Positions 25,633-35,415 of a stretch of 64,000 nucleotides of DNA are shown here, piece by piece. Where the stretch lies: NCBI RefSeq assembly GCF_010730055.1, contig NZ_AP022575.1, positions 3,844,001-3,908,000 of the forward strand. The letters are read 5' to 3'. The DNA comes from Mycobacterium shinjukuense. Lineage in GTDB: Bacteria > Actinomycetota > Actinomycetes > Mycobacteriales > Mycobacteriaceae. The notes beneath the pieces were generated by a model that was not told where the DNA came from, did not search any database, and worked only from the letters and a program-made list of their open reading frames with translations. Both the position numbers and the translations under genes were made by a program. Within the stretch, counting starts at the first letter, position 1, and the number at the start of each line of letters is the position of its first letter.

Positions 25633-26760
25633 TCACCGTTTGCGCTTCTTCGGTCGGGCACCCGGGCGCGGAGTGCGGCTGCTCGGGCCACCGTTGCCGC
25701 CCGCCGGGTTCGACTTGTCCGCCGCCGCCTTGCCCCCCCGGGCTTCCGGCGCGCCGCCATCGGGCTTGGAGCCCATCGAATCGGGTGTGACCCCACCGGC
25801 GTCCCTGGACGATTCGGTACCACCGCTCCCCGACGGCTTCCCGGCGCGCTTGGGTTTGGCGCCCGGCGCCGGCGCGTTCGCCGCGCGCCGCTGCAGGGCT
25901 TCCCGCTTCTTAGCTTCATCTTCCCGTTCGATCATGCCGAACACGTAGTGCTGCTGGCCGAACGTCCAGATGTTGTTGGAAAACCAGTACAAGATGATGG
26001 CCAACGGAAGGAACGGTCCGCCCACCACCACCCCGAGCGGAAACACATACAGCGCTAGCTTGTTCATCATCGCCGTCTGGGGATTCGCCGCCGCCTCCGG
26101 GCTCTGCCGGGCTATCGATGCGCGGCTGTTGAAGTAGGTGGCGACGCCGGCAAGGATCATCACCGGCACACCCACCGCGATCACCGCGGGGCGGCTGAAG
26201 TCCACGAAGGCGTCCAGCCCGCCGCGTTGTGTCATCGACGCGCCGATCGGGGCACCAAACAGGTTGGCGTCGAGGAAGTGGCCCACATCGGTGGGCGTGA
26301 ACACGTAGTTGCCGGTCAGCCGGTTTTCGATCACCGACATTTCGGGCTGCCCGAAGCCGCCCGTCGTGCGGTTGAACGAACGCAGCACGTGGTAAAGCCC
26401 CAGGAACACCGGGATCTGCGCCAGCATGGGCAAGCAACCCAGGATCGGGTTGAAGCCGTGCTCGCGTTGCAGCTTCTGCATTTCCAGCGCCATGCGCTGA
26501 CGATCCTTGCCGTACTTCTTCTGCAGCGCCTTGATCTGTGGTTGCAGTTCCTGCATCTGCCGGGTGGTGCGGATCTGCCGAACGAACGGCTTGTACAGCA
26601 GCGCCCGCAGGGTGAAAACCAGAAACATCACCGACAGTGCCCAGGCGAAAAAGTTCGACGGCCCCAGCACCAGCGCGAACAGCTTGTACCACAGCCACAT
26701 GATCCACGACACCGGGTAGTAGATGAAGTCGAGGCTGAAGACGTCAAACAACAGGCTCAC
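25633..26760 (-). CDS. yidC: Membrane protein insertase YidC
   Basis: The product has 375 residues (M. tuberculosis Rv3921c 366). It has five or six membrane segments: a first one near residues 15-45, the conserved core (FVRQIRTTRQMQELQPQIK and NPILGCLPMLAQIPVFLGLY) and further helices at about 180-270. A long basic, Gly/Ser/Pro-rich tail of about 90 residues follows, ending in Lys/Arg, which may contact the ribosome. It inserts proteins into the membrane alone or with SecYEG. Its start overlaps the end of yidD by 17 nt. Confidence 0.95.
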   Translation of the reverse strand: MSLLFDVFSLDFIYYPVSWIMWLWYKLFALVLGPSNFFAWALSVMFLVFTLRALLYKPFVRQIRTTRQMQELQPQIKALQKKYGKDRQRMALEMQKLQREHGFNPILGCLPMLAQIPVFLGLYHVLRSFNRTTGGFGQPEMSVIENRLTGNYVFTPTDVGHFLDANLFGAPIGASMTQRGGLDAFVDFSRPAVIAVGVPVMILAGVATYFNSRASIARQSPEAAANPQTAMMNKLALYVFPLGVVVGGPFLPLAIILYWFSNNIWTFGQQHYVFGMIEREDEAKKREALQRRAANAPAPGAKPKRAGKPSGSGGTESSRDAGGVTPDSMGSKPDGGAPEARGGKAAADKSNPAGGNGGPSSRTPRPGARPKKRKR

Positions 26761-27079
26761 TCTCCCCTGGCATCGTTGCGGCGCCCCGGCCGGTGCCCGC
26801 CTTCTCGGCCCGTTCCCGGCGCTCCGGGATCGGATCCCATCCTCCCGGATGCCACGGTCCGCATTTGGCCAGCCGGACCACCGTCAACCAGCCCCCCCGG
26901 GTTAGGCCGTACTCGGTGAGCGCGTCCACGGCGTACTTGCTGCAGGTGGGCACGAACCGACAGGATGCCGGCCGTAACGGGGACACCATGTGCCGATACA
27001 GCTCGATCAGGAAGACCAATCCCCGCGCTGCGCTCGCGCCCCGGATCACACCGATGGGCCCGGCCGTGCATGGCTTCAC
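26744..27079 (-). CDS. yidD: Membrane protein insertion efficiency factor YidD
   Basis: The product has 111 residues from GTG 27079, which overlaps the rnpA stop as GTGA; the longer frame runs through rnpA and is not real. The core YRHMVSPLRPASCRFVPTCS and the segment YAVDALTEYGLTRGGWLTVV are diagnostic, including the Cys pair in the SCRFxPTCS motif. It is a small membrane-associated helper of YidC. The gene order rpmH-rnpA-yidD-yidC-jag is the standard one next to oriC. Confidence 0.93.
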   Translation of the reverse strand: MKPCTAGPIGVIRGASAARGLVFLIELYRHMVSPLRPASCRFVPTCSKYAVDALTEYGLTRGGWLTVVRLAKCGPWHPGGWDPIPERRERAEKAGTGRGAATMPGESEPVV

Positions 27080-27432
27080 CGGTCGGTACCCGCACCGTCG
27101 ACAGCGCGCTGCAACCCGGTTCGCACCTGTTGTTCTAACCACGCCGACGACACCCGCCGGCTGCTCGGCAACGCGCGAATCACCACCTGGTCGCACGGAT
27201 GCAACGCAGTCAACATCGGCCGGACGACGTGTCGCAGCCGGCGCGCCACCCGATGACGATCCACCGCCGAGCCCACTCGCTTGGTGATGATCAACCCGAC
27301 TCGTGGGCCGGTTGGGTCGTCGGTGTCCCGCCGGACATGAACCACCATGTCGGGCAGCGCGGTTCGTGTCCCATGCTTCACCGCGGCATCGAATTCCGTC
27401 GACCGCCTCATGCGGTTATGTGCCGAAAGCAC
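27076..27432 (-). CDS. rnpA: Ribonuclease P protein component RnpA
   Basis: The product has 118 residues from GTG 27432 (M. tuberculosis 125 or shorter depending on the start). It binds the RNA subunit of RNase P and helps cleave 5' leaders from precursor tRNAs. The start NRMRRSTEF and the RNR-type motif KRVGSAVDRHRVARRLRHV are visible. The frame is open upstream to 27624, but that is the shadow of rpmH. It lies 22 nt after rpmH. Confidence 0.94.
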   Translation of the reverse strand: MLSAHNRMRRSTEFDAAVKHGTRTALPDMVVHVRRDTDDPTGPRVGLIITKRVGSAVDRHRVARRLRHVVRPMLTALHPCDQVVIRALPSSRRVSSAWLEQQVRTGLQRAVDGAGTDR

Positions 27433-27454
27433 CGCCACCACGCCCGGCGCCGCA

Positions 27455-27598
27455 TCAGGCAGACAGCGCGCGACGACCCTTACGGCGCCGGCCGGCCACG
27501 ATGGCTCGCCCCGCCCGGGTACGCATCCGCAGTCGAAAACCGTGGACGCGGGCTCGGCGCCTGTTGTTCGGCTGAAAGGTCCGCTTGCCCTTGGCCAC
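27455..27598 (-). CDS. rpmH: 50S ribosomal protein L34
   Basis: The product has 47 residues from GTG 27598 (VAKGKRTFQPNNRRRARVHG). It is highly basic and the family is unmistakable. It is the first gene of the minus-strand rpmH-rnpA-yidD-yidC-jag group, diverging from dnaA across the origin region. Confidence 0.97.
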   Translation of the reverse strand: MAKGKRTFQPNNRRRARVHGFRLRMRTRAGRAIVAGRRRKGRRALSA

Positions 27599-28156
27599 GG
27601 CGTTCTCCTCGCTGTGTCTGGCATAAACCATCCGGCCGCTATGCTTCCCGAATCGATCGGCCGAAGGTGGTCTCGCTACTGGCCGGCGCGGTCCCCACAC
27701 CGATGGTCCAGGTCGCAGCCGTATCGCCGACTTTCGGGCGACTTTTTGAGGGTACTGACGAGCCTTCGCCCGGTCAAACCTCACCGTCTACTCGCCACCG
27801 CACCGTCTTGGTGGCCCGGGCCCAACCCCTGCCGGCCGACCACCCGACTCGATCACGATCACGAATTACACCACCGGAACACAAAACAACGGTTGGCAGC
27901 CGCACCGAAAACTGTTAGCTTCGGGCAGTGCCGTTCCAGACCTGATGCGGCGGTCGACAATGAAGCGAAGATGGCGATCGATTCGCTGCCCAGACAACCG
28001 TTCGGCTAGTCTGCAGCACCAAGATCGCGAGCCGTTGCCCATAGGCAACGGCAAGCTTTCGACCGTCTTGTCCACAGCTGTGGATAACCAATGTGGACAG
28101 CTGCTTTGTCGTCAACAACGGTTGCACGCCGACCGTCGGACCAGGGAGATGCGTCG
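27599..28156. other. rpmH-dnaA intergenic region, upstream part of the origin
   Basis: These 558 bp hold the divergent promoters of rpmH and dnaA and no credible gene. The sequence is locally AT-richer (for example near 27860-27920) and ends in a cluster of DnaA boxes just before dnaA. Confidence 0.7.
28068..28100. promoter_or_regulatory. DnaA-box cluster upstream of dnaA
   Basis: Three 9-mers match the mycobacterial DnaA box (T/C)T(G/A)TCCACA: TTGTCCACA (28068-28076, plus), TGTGGATAA (28079-28087, minus orientation) and TGTGGACAG (28092-28100, minus orientation). They lie 57-89 bp before the TTG start of dnaA and suggest autoregulation or origin function. Confidence 0.8.
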
Positions 28157-29677
28157 TTGACCGATGACCCCGGTTCCGGATTCGCCACGGTATGGAACGC
28201 GGTCGTCTCCGAACTCAACGGTGAACTCAGCAACGGCACCACCCTGACCGCGCCGCTGACCCCTCAGCAACGGGCGTGGCTGAACCTCGTGCAGCCACTC
28301 ACCATCGTCGAGGGGTTTGCCCTGTTATCGGTGCCCAGCAGCTTCGTGCAACACGAAATCGAACGTCACCTGCGTACCCCCATCACCGACGCGCTCAGCC
28401 GTCGACTCGGCCACCAAATCGAGCTCGGTGTGCGTATCGCTCCACCTTCACCCAACGACCTCGACGACGACTCCCTGCCGGCCGACTCGCCGCCGGACTC
28501 CTTCTCCCATACCAAAGACGCCGGTGCGGAACTGCCTACAGATCGTGACGACCCCGATGACACCGGGGAAACCCTCGGCGCCCACCACGGTTGGCCGGCC
28601 TACTTCGCCGAGCGCCCGCATAGCACCACCACCTCTGCCGCGGGTGGGACCAGCCTCAACCGTCGCTACACCTTCGACACGTTCGTCATCGGTGCATCCA
28701 ATCGGTTCGCGCACGCCGCCACCCTGGCCATCGCGGAAGCACCGGCCCGCGCCTACAACCCGCTGTTCATTTGGGGCGAATCCGGCTTAGGCAAAACACA
28801 TCTGCTCCACGCCGCCGGCAACTACACGCAACGACTGTTCCCCGGCATGCGGGTCAAATACGTCTCCACCGAGGAATTCACCAACGACTTCATCAACTCG
28901 CTGCGCGATGACCGCAAGGTTGCCTTCAAACGCAGTTACCGCGACGTCGACGTGCTGCTGGTCGACGACATCCAGTTCATCGAAGGCAAGGAAGGCATCC
29001 AGGAAGAGTTCTTCCACACCTTCAACACGCTGCACAACGCCAACAAACAGATCGTCATCTCCTCCGACCGGCCGCCCAAGCAACTGGCCACCCTCGAAGA
29101 TCGGCTGCGAACCCGATTCGAGTGGGGGTTGATCACCGACGTGCAGCCCCCCGAGTTGGAAACCCGCATCGCCATTCTGCGCAAAAAAGCCCAGATGGAA
29201 CGCCTCGCGGTGCCCGACGATGTCCTCGAGCTGATCGCCAGCAGCATCGAGCGCAACATCCGCGAACTCGAAGGTGCGCTCATCCGAGTCACCGCGTTTG
29301 CCTCACTGAACAAGACACCGATCAACAAGGCGCTGGCCGAGATCGTGCTTCGCGACCTCATCGCCGACGCCAGCACCATGCAAATCAGCGCGGCCACCAT
29401 CATGGCCGCCACCGCCGAATACTTCGACACCACCGTCGAGGAACTGCGTGGTCCGGGCAAGACCCGGGCGCTAGCACAGTCGCGGCAGATCGCGATGTAC
29501 CTGTGCCGTGAGCTCACCGACCTGTCACTACCCAAGATCGGCCAGGCGTTCGGTCGTGATCACACCACCGTGATGTATGCCCAGCGCAAGATCCTGTCCG
29601 AGATGGCCGAGCGCCGGGAGGTGTTCGATCACGTCAAGGAGCTCACTACCCGCATCCGGCAACGCTCCAAGCGCTGA
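28157..29677 (+). CDS. dnaA: Chromosomal replication initiator DnaA
   Basis: The product has 506 residues from TTG 28157 with AGGGAGA at 28143-28149. The frame is open earlier, but the family N-terminus begins with TDDPGSGF. Domain I covers about 1-95, with a variable linker to about 165. AAA+ domain III has Walker A GESGLGKTHLLHA and Walker B VLLVDDIQFI. Domain IV carries the DNA-binding signature GRDHTTVMYAQRKI. ATP-DnaA binds the boxes at oriC, melts DNA and recruits the helicase. Confidence 0.98.
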   Translation: MTDDPGSGFATVWNAVVSELNGELSNGTTLTAPLTPQQRAWLNLVQPLTIVEGFALLSVPSSFVQHEIERHLRTPITDALSRRLGHQIELGVRIAPPSPNDLDDDSLPADSPPDSFSHTKDAGAELPTDRDDPDDTGETLGAHHGWPAYFAERPHSTTTSAAGGTSLNRRYTFDTFVIGASNRFAHAATLAIAEAPARAYNPLFIWGESGLGKTHLLHAAGNYTQRLFPGMRVKYVSTEEFTNDFINSLRDDRKVAFKRSYRDVDVLLVDDIQFIEGKEGIQEEFFHTFNTLHNANKQIVISSDRPPKQLATLEDRLRTRFEWGLITDVQPPELETRIAILRKKAQMERLAVPDDVLELIASSIERNIRELEGALIRVTAFASLNKTPINKALAEIVLRDLIADASTMQISAATIMAATAEYFDTTVEELRGPGKTRALAQSRQIAMYLCRELTDLSLPKIGQAFGRDHTTVMYAQRKILSEMAERREVFDHVKELTTRIRQRSKR

Positions 29678-30200
29678 TCCAGGCAGCGATTTCCACCCTT
29701 TTTCGCAAAAACTTCCCTCACCCCAGCCACACCAGTCACAGGTCTCCGGTGTGGCGATTTCTGTGCACAAACCGGCACGCCGCCGGGCATCCCTGGGGGC
29801 TGGGGTGCATAGCAGTGCTTTATCCCCAACGGCTCAACACCGACCGCACAGCCATCGGCGGTGTCATCCACACCCCGTCGGGATCGCTAGCTGCGCCGAC
29901 GCCGACTGTCCCCAACGTCCACACGCCTTAATACTGTTATTGAAGATGTCTTCGACGTCTCGACTTTGAAAAGCAGCGCTGGGGATACCGGCTCCACGTC
30001 ACCGGATCGCGGCCCGGCTAACCGGCCTGTCGCCAGCGCAGACTAGCTTTTCAGTTGGCGCTCAAAGCTCTACGGTTGGTGTGCGACCGCAGTTGTGGGC
30101 ACCGGGCGGACCGGCTAGCACCGATGTTCGTCACTGGGAGTCCCCGCACCCGCGGGGGAGCTACTGGAGTTTGAAACTCATCGTGAGGTGAAGGGACGCA
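29678..30200. other. oriC: Chromosomal origin oriC (dnaA-dnaN intergenic region)
   Basis: This 523-bp gap is in the position of the experimentally known mycobacterial oriC. I see DnaA-box-like 9-mers: ATTTCCACC (29689), TTATCCCCA (29820), TCATCCACA (29864), CTGTCCCCA (29906), ACGTCCACA (29915) and TGGGGATAC (29980, minus orientation). A short AT-rich stretch, TTAATACTGTTATTGAAGA at about 29928-29946, lies next to the last cluster and may be the unwinding element. No gene is present. The dnaN promoter is at the right end. Confidence 0.88.
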
Positions 30201-31400
30201 ATGGACGCGGCTACGACACGGGTTGGCTTCACCGACTTGAAGTTCCGGTTGGTGCGCGAGCCCTTTGCCGATGCGGTGTCGTGGGTGGCCAAAAATTTGC
30301 CCACCAGGCCCACCGTCCCGGTGCTCGCGGGAGTGTTGCTGACCGGTTCGGACGACGGCCTGACGATCTCCGGATTCGACTACGAGGTTTCCGCCGAAGT
30401 GGAGGTTGCCGCCGAAATTGCCTCTCCGGGCAGCGTTTTGGTATCTGGACGGTTGTTGTCCGACATTACCCGGGCGCTGCCGAACAAGCCGGTTGACTTC
30501 TACGTCGACGGCAACCGGGTGGCATTGACCTGCGGAAACGCCCGGTTTTCGCTGCCCACGATGGCGGTTGAGGATTACCCGACGCTGCCCGCGCTGCCCG
30601 AAGAAACCGGCAGGTTACCCGCGGAGGTGTTCGCCGAGGCGATCGCCCAGGTTGCCATCGCGGCCGGCCGCGATGACACGTTGCCGATGTTGACCGGGAT
30701 CCGGGTCGAGATCTCCGGAGAAACGGTGGTTTTGGCCGCGACCGACAGGTTCCGGTTGGCGGTTCGCCAGCTGACCTGGTCGGCGCTGGACCCCGAGATC
30801 GAGGCCTCGGTGTTGGTGCCGGCCAAGACGCTGGCCGAGGCGGCCAAAGCCGCCACCGACGGTTCCGATGTTTCGCTGTCACTGGGTGCTGGAACGGGGA
30901 TCGGAAAAGACGGGCTGCTGGGTATCAGCGGGAACGGCAAACGCAGCACCACTCGGCTGCTGGACGCCGAATTTCCAAGGTTTCGGCAATTGCTGCCCAC
31001 CGAACACACCGCGGTGGCCGTCATGGACGTTGCCGAGTTGACCGAGGCGATCAAGTTAGTCGCGTTGGTGGCCGACCGCGGCGCGCAGGTGCGCATGGAG
31101 TTCGCCGACGGCGTGCTGCGGCTATCGGCTGGCGCCGACGACGTGGGCCGAGCCGAGGAAGACCTGGCGGTCGATTTTGCCGGCGATCCGCTGACGATCG
31201 CGTTCAACCCGACCTACCTGACCGACGGCTTGGGGTCAGTGCACACCGAGCGGGTGTCGTTTGGATTTACCACTCCGGGCAAGCCCGCATTGCTACGGCC
31301 GGTGTCGGCCGACGAAACGGTTCCGACCGGCGCCGGGCCGTTCCCGGCGGTGCCGACGGATTACGTGTATCTGCTGATGCCGGTTCGGTTGACGGGCTGA
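30201..31400 (+). CDS. dnaN: DNA polymerase III beta subunit (sliding clamp)
   Basis: The product has 399 residues (M. tuberculosis 402) and starts at ATG 30201 after GAGGTGAAGGG. The three repeated clamp domains are visible, with LPTRPTVPVLAGVLL near the start and YVYLLMPVRL at the C-terminus. The dimeric ring encircles DNA and holds the polymerase and repair enzymes. It is also the target of griselimycins. Confidence 0.97.
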   Translation: MDAATTRVGFTDLKFRLVREPFADAVSWVAKNLPTRPTVPVLAGVLLTGSDDGLTISGFDYEVSAEVEVAAEIASPGSVLVSGRLLSDITRALPNKPVDFYVDGNRVALTCGNARFSLPTMAVEDYPTLPALPEETGRLPAEVFAEAIAQVAIAAGRDDTLPMLTGIRVEISGETVVLAATDRFRLAVRQLTWSALDPEIEASVLVPAKTLAEAAKAATDGSDVSLSLGAGTGIGKDGLLGISGNGKRSTTRLLDAEFPRFRQLLPTEHTAVAVMDVAELTEAIKLVALVADRGAQVRMEFADGVLRLSAGADDVGRAEEDLAVDFAGDPLTIAFNPTYLTDGLGSVHTERVSFGFTTPGKPALLRPVSADETVPTGAGPFPAVPTDYVYLLMPVRLTG

Positions 31401-31420
31401 TCGCGGTGGCGCCGAAGTAG

Positions 31421-32578
31421 GTGTACGTCCGGCGGTTGGCGCTGCGTGACTTTCGATCCTGGGCGCACGCAGAGCTTGAATTGTATCCCGGGCGCACGGT
31501 GTTCGTCGGCCCCAATGGCTTTGGTAAGACGAATCTTATTGAAGCGCTGTGGTATTCGACCACCTTGAGTTCCCACCGTGTCGCCACCGATGTGCCGCTG
31601 GTCCGTGTGGGAGCGGACCGCGCGGTGGTTTCCACCATCGTGGTCAGCGGGGGTAGGGAATGCGCGGTCGACGTGGAGATCGCCGCCGGTCGGGCCAACA
31701 AGGCGCGGTTGAACCGATCACCGGTGCGCAGCACGCGCGAAGTGGTCGGGGTGCTGCGAGCGGTGTTGTTCGCCCCCGAAGATTTGGCTTTGGTGCGCGG
31801 GGATCCGGCGGACCGCCGCGGCTACCTCGATGACCTCGCGACCGTGCGCCGGCCGGCGATCGGGGCGCTGCGTGCCGAGTACGACCGGGTGCTGCGGCAA
31901 CGTACCGCGCTGTTGAAATCGGTGTCTGGAGCTCGAAGTCGAGGCGACCGGGGTGCCCTGGACACCCTCGACGTGTGGGACAGCCGGCTGGTCGAGCACG
32001 GGGCCGAGTTGATGGCGGCGCGCATCGACTTGGTGAATGCGTTGGCGCCGGAAGTGCAACGGGCATACCAGCTGTTGGCGCCGGAATCACGGTCGGCTTC
32101 GATCGGTTACCGTCCCAGCATGGCAGCGATCGGTGCCGGCGACCATTGCGGCACCGATCGCGGGGTGCTGCGCGCCGGTCTGCTGGCGGCGCTGGCGGCG
32201 CGCCGCGACGCCGAGCTGGAGCGCGGGGTATGTCTGGTGGGTCCGCATCGTGACGACCTGGAGCTGCGACTCGGTGATCGGGTCGCCAAAGGTTTTGCCA
32301 GCCACGGGGAGTCGTGGTCGTTGGCGGTGGCGCTGCGATTGGCGGCCTACGAATTGTTGCGTGCCGACGGCAGCGAGCCGGTGTTGCTGCTCGACGATGT
32401 GTTCGCCGAATTAGATGCCACCCGCCGCCGCGCGCTGGCCTCGGTGGCCGAGTCGGCCGAGCAGGTGCTGGTCACCGCGGCGGCGCTGGACGACGTCCCG
32501 GCGGGCTGGGACGCTAGGTTGGTGCACGTCGATCTGCGCGAGGGCGACACCGGGCCGGTATCGGCGGTGCGGCCGTGA
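31421..32578 (+). CDS. recF: DNA replication and repair protein RecF
   Basis: The product has 385 residues from GTG 31421, equal to M. tuberculosis RecF. It is an SMC-like ATPase with Walker A GPNGFGKTNLIEAL near residue 30, the signature region near 270 and Walker B VLLLDDVFAELDATR. It helps load RecA at single-stranded gaps. It lies 20 nt after dnaN and overlaps dciA by 4 nt (GTGA). Confidence 0.96.
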   Translation: MYVRRLALRDFRSWAHAELELYPGRTVFVGPNGFGKTNLIEALWYSTTLSSHRVATDVPLVRVGADRAVVSTIVVSGGRECAVDVEIAAGRANKARLNRSPVRSTREVVGVLRAVLFAPEDLALVRGDPADRRGYLDDLATVRRPAIGALRAEYDRVLRQRTALLKSVSGARSRGDRGALDTLDVWDSRLVEHGAELMAARIDLVNALAPEVQRAYQLLAPESRSASIGYRPSMAAIGAGDHCGTDRGVLRAGLLAALAARRDAELERGVCLVGPHRDDLELRLGDRVAKGFASHGESWSLAVALRLAAYELLRADGSEPVLLLDDVFAELDATRRRALASVAESAEQVLVTAAALDDVPAGWDARLVHVDLREGDTGPVSAVRP

Positions 32579-33123
32579 CCGGGTCCGACGCGCACCGCGG
32601 CGAGCAAGTACCGCCGCCGGAGATCGACCTGGTGAGACGAACCCTGCAGGAAGCCCGCGCGGCGGCCCGGGCGCGGGGACGCGACGTCGGCTGGGGCCGT
32701 GCGGCGCCGGTGGCCCCGCGTCGGGTCGCCGGGAAACGACGCGGCTGGTCGGGGCCCGGGCCCGACGTACGCGATCCGCAACTCCTGGGCCGGTTGGCAC
32801 GCGAACTGGCGACCAAGCGCGGCTGGTCTATACGCGTTGCCGAGGGCACGGTGTTCGGCCGGTGGAGCGCGATGGTCGGCCAGCAGATCGCCGACCACGC
32901 CACACCGACCGCGCTGAGCGACGGGGTGCTCAGCGTGGCCGCCGAATCCACGGCGTGGGCGACACAATTGAGGATCATCCAAGCCGAGTTGTTGGCCAAG
33001 ATCGCCGCGGCCGTCGGCAGCGGTGTGGTGACATCGTTGAAGATCACCGGCCCGGCGGCCCCGTCGTGGCGAAAGGGGTCGCGACACATCGCGGGCAGGG
33101 GACCCCGCGACACGTATGGATAG
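32575..33123 (+). CDS. dciA: DciA, replicative helicase loader/operator (DUF721)
   Basis: The product has 182 residues (M. tuberculosis Rv0004 187). The basic, disordered N-terminal half (to about residue 75) is followed by the DUF721 domain, with VFGRWSAMVGQQIADHATP and VLSVAAESTAWATQLRI. DciA is the helicase-loading protein of bacteria that lack DnaC or DnaI. Its location between recF and gyrB, next to dnaA, is conserved in actinobacteria. No other helicase loader is seen in this window. Confidence 0.9.
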   Translation: MTGSDAHRGEQVPPPEIDLVRRTLQEARAAARARGRDVGWGRAAPVAPRRVAGKRRGWSGPGPDVRDPQLLGRLARELATKRGWSIRVAEGTVFGRWSAMVGQQIADHATPTALSDGVLSVAAESTAWATQLRIIQAELLAKIAAAVGSGVVTSLKITGPAAPSWRKGSRHIAGRGPRDTYG

Positions 33124-33377
33124 CCGGGCGCGACGCGGGTGCGGCGACACCGGCGGGCTTGGCGTGGGCGACGTCTCAGAGCCACTACGACGAACCGAAC
33201 CGGCACGCCCAACTCGGGACGCACCGGAGACGAAGAAACCGGGCACACGGCGCGGTTAGCTAGGTAGAAACACCCCGAGAAAATCGGTGCCACCAGCCGA
33301 TCACGGTAAGGTGGTGTGGTGCGACCGCTGCGGTGATGGGACCGCTCGCATGCAACCCCAAGGAGAGCATTCGGACC

Positions 33378-35405
33378 GTGGCTGCCCAGAAGAAAAAGGC
33401 CCAAGACGAATACGACGCGGCATCGATCACCATTCTCGAAGGGCTAGAGGCCGTCCGCAAACGCCCCGGCATGTACATCGGCTCCACCGGCGAGCGCGGG
33501 TTGCACCACCTCATCTGGGAGGTGGTCGACAACGCGGTGGACGAGGCGATGGCCGGGTATGCGACCACGGTCGACGTTGTGCTGCTCGAGGACGGCGGCG
33601 TCGAGGTGGCCGACGATGGCCGAGGGATCCCGGTCGCCATGCACGCTTCGGGAATACCCACCGTTGACGTCGTGATGACCCAACTGCATGCCGGGGGGAA
33701 ATTCGACTCGGACGCCTACGCGATATCGGGTGGTCTGCACGGTGTCGGCGTTTCGGTGGTCAATGCGCTGTCGACCCGCCTCGAGGTGGAGATCAAACGT
33801 GACGGCTACGAATGGTTCCAGGTCTATGAGAAGTCGGTGCCGGTGGGTCTTAAACAGGGCGCGCCAACCAAGAAAACCGGGTCCACGGTTCGGTTCTGGG
33901 CGGATCCGAATGTCTTCGAAACCACCGAATACGACTTCGAAACGGTTGCCCGCCGGCTACAAGAGATGGCCTTCCTCAACAAGGGGTTGACCATCAACCT
34001 CACCGACGAGCGGGTGACCCAGGACGAGGTGGTCGACGAGGTGGTCAGCGATGTCGCCGAGGCACCCAAGTCGGCGACTGAGCGCGCGGCCGAATCGGCC
34101 GCGCCGCACAAGGTGAAGCGGCGCAACTTCCACTATCCCGGTGGCTTGGTCGATTTCGTCAAACACATCAACCGCACCAAGAACGCGATCCACAGCAGCA
34201 TCGTGGATTTCTCCGGCAAGGGAACCGGGCACGAGGTCGAGATCGCGATGCAGTGGAACGCCGGGTATTCCGAGTCGGTGCACACCTTCGCCAACACCAT
34301 CAACACCCACGAGGGCGGCACCCACGAGGAGGGCTTTCGCAGCGCGTTGACGTCCGTGGTGAACAAATACGCCAAGGACCGCAAGCTGCTCAAGGACAAG
34401 GATCCCAACCTCACCGGCGACGACATTCGAGAAGGCCTGGCCGCGGTGATCTCTGTCAAGGTCACCGAGCCGCAGTTCGAGGGCCAGACCAAGACCAAGC
34501 TGGGCAACACCGAGGTGAAGTCGTTCGTGCAGAAGGTCTGCAACGAACAACTCACCCACTGGTTCGAATCCAACCCCTCCGACGCGAAAGTTGTTGTCAA
34601 CAAGGCGGTGTCGTCGGCGCAGGCACGCATCGCGGCACGCAAAGCGCGAGAGTTGGTACGCCGCAAGAGTGCCACCGATCTCGGCGGTCTGCCCGGCAAG
34701 CTGGCCGACTGTCGCTCCACCGATCCGCGCAAGTCGGAACTATATGTCGTGGAAGGAGACTCGGCGGGCGGTTCCGCCAAGAGCGGGCGTGACTCGATGT
34801 TCCAGGCGATCCTTCCGTTGCGTGGCAAGATCATCAACGTCGAGAAGGCCCGGATCGACCGGGTGCTGAAGAACACCGAAGTCCAGGCGATCATCACCGC
34901 GCTGGGCACCGGCATCCACGACGAGTTCGATATCAGCAAGCTGCGTTACCACAAGATCGTGCTGATGGCCGACGCCGACGTTGACGGCCAACACATCTCG
35001 ACGCTGTTGTTGACGCTGCTGTTCCGGTTCATGCGACCGCTGATCGAGAACGGACATGTGTTTCTGGCACAACCGCCGCTGTACAAGCTGAAGTGGCAGC
35101 GCGCCGATCCCGAATTCGCCTACTCCGACCGGGAACGCGACGGTCTGCTGGAGGCGGGGCTGAAGGCCGGCAAGAAGATCAACAAGGAAGACGGCATCCA
35201 GCGCTACAAGGGCCTGGGCGAAATGGACGCCAAGGAGTTGTGGGAAACCACCATGGATCCCTCGGTGCGGGTGCTGCGTCAGGTGACGCTGGACGACGCC
35301 GCCGCCGCCGACGAGCTGTTCTCCATCCTGATGGGTGAGGACGTGGACGCGCGCCGCAGCTTTATCACCCGCAATGCCAAGGACGTTCGGTTCCTCGACG
35401 TTTAG
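33378..35405 (+). CDS. gyrB: DNA gyrase subunit B
   Basis: The product has 675 residues from GTG 33378 with AAGGAGAG at 33359-33366; upstream ATG codons in frame lack the family sequence. The N-terminal GHKL ATPase domain carries EVVDNAVDEA and GGLHGVGVSVVNAL. The C-terminal Toprim domain carries VVEGDSAGGSAKSG and DADVDGQHI. With GyrA it introduces negative supercoils and is the only type II topoisomerase of mycobacteria. The gyrA start is 10 nt downstream. Confidence 0.97.
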   Translation: MAAQKKKAQDEYDAASITILEGLEAVRKRPGMYIGSTGERGLHHLIWEVVDNAVDEAMAGYATTVDVVLLEDGGVEVADDGRGIPVAMHASGIPTVDVVMTQLHAGGKFDSDAYAISGGLHGVGVSVVNALSTRLEVEIKRDGYEWFQVYEKSVPVGLKQGAPTKKTGSTVRFWADPNVFETTEYDFETVARRLQEMAFLNKGLTINLTDERVTQDEVVDEVVSDVAEAPKSATERAAESAAPHKVKRRNFHYPGGLVDFVKHINRTKNAIHSSIVDFSGKGTGHEVEIAMQWNAGYSESVHTFANTINTHEGGTHEEGFRSALTSVVNKYAKDRKLLKDKDPNLTGDDIREGLAAVISVKVTEPQFEGQTKTKLGNTEVKSFVQKVCNEQLTHWFESNPSDAKVVVNKAVSSAQARIAARKARELVRRKSATDLGGLPGKLADCRSTDPRKSELYVVEGDSAGGSAKSGRDSMFQAILPLRGKIINVEKARIDRVLKNTEVQAIITALGTGIHDEFDISKLRYHKIVLMADADVDGQHISTLLLTLLFRFMRPLIENGHVFLAQPPLYKLKWQRADPEFAYSDRERDGLLEAGLKAGKKINKEDGIQRYKGLGEMDAKELWETTMDPSVRVLRQVTLDDAAAADELFSILMGEDVDARRSFITRNAKDVRFLDV

Positions 35406-35415
35406 GACAACCTAG

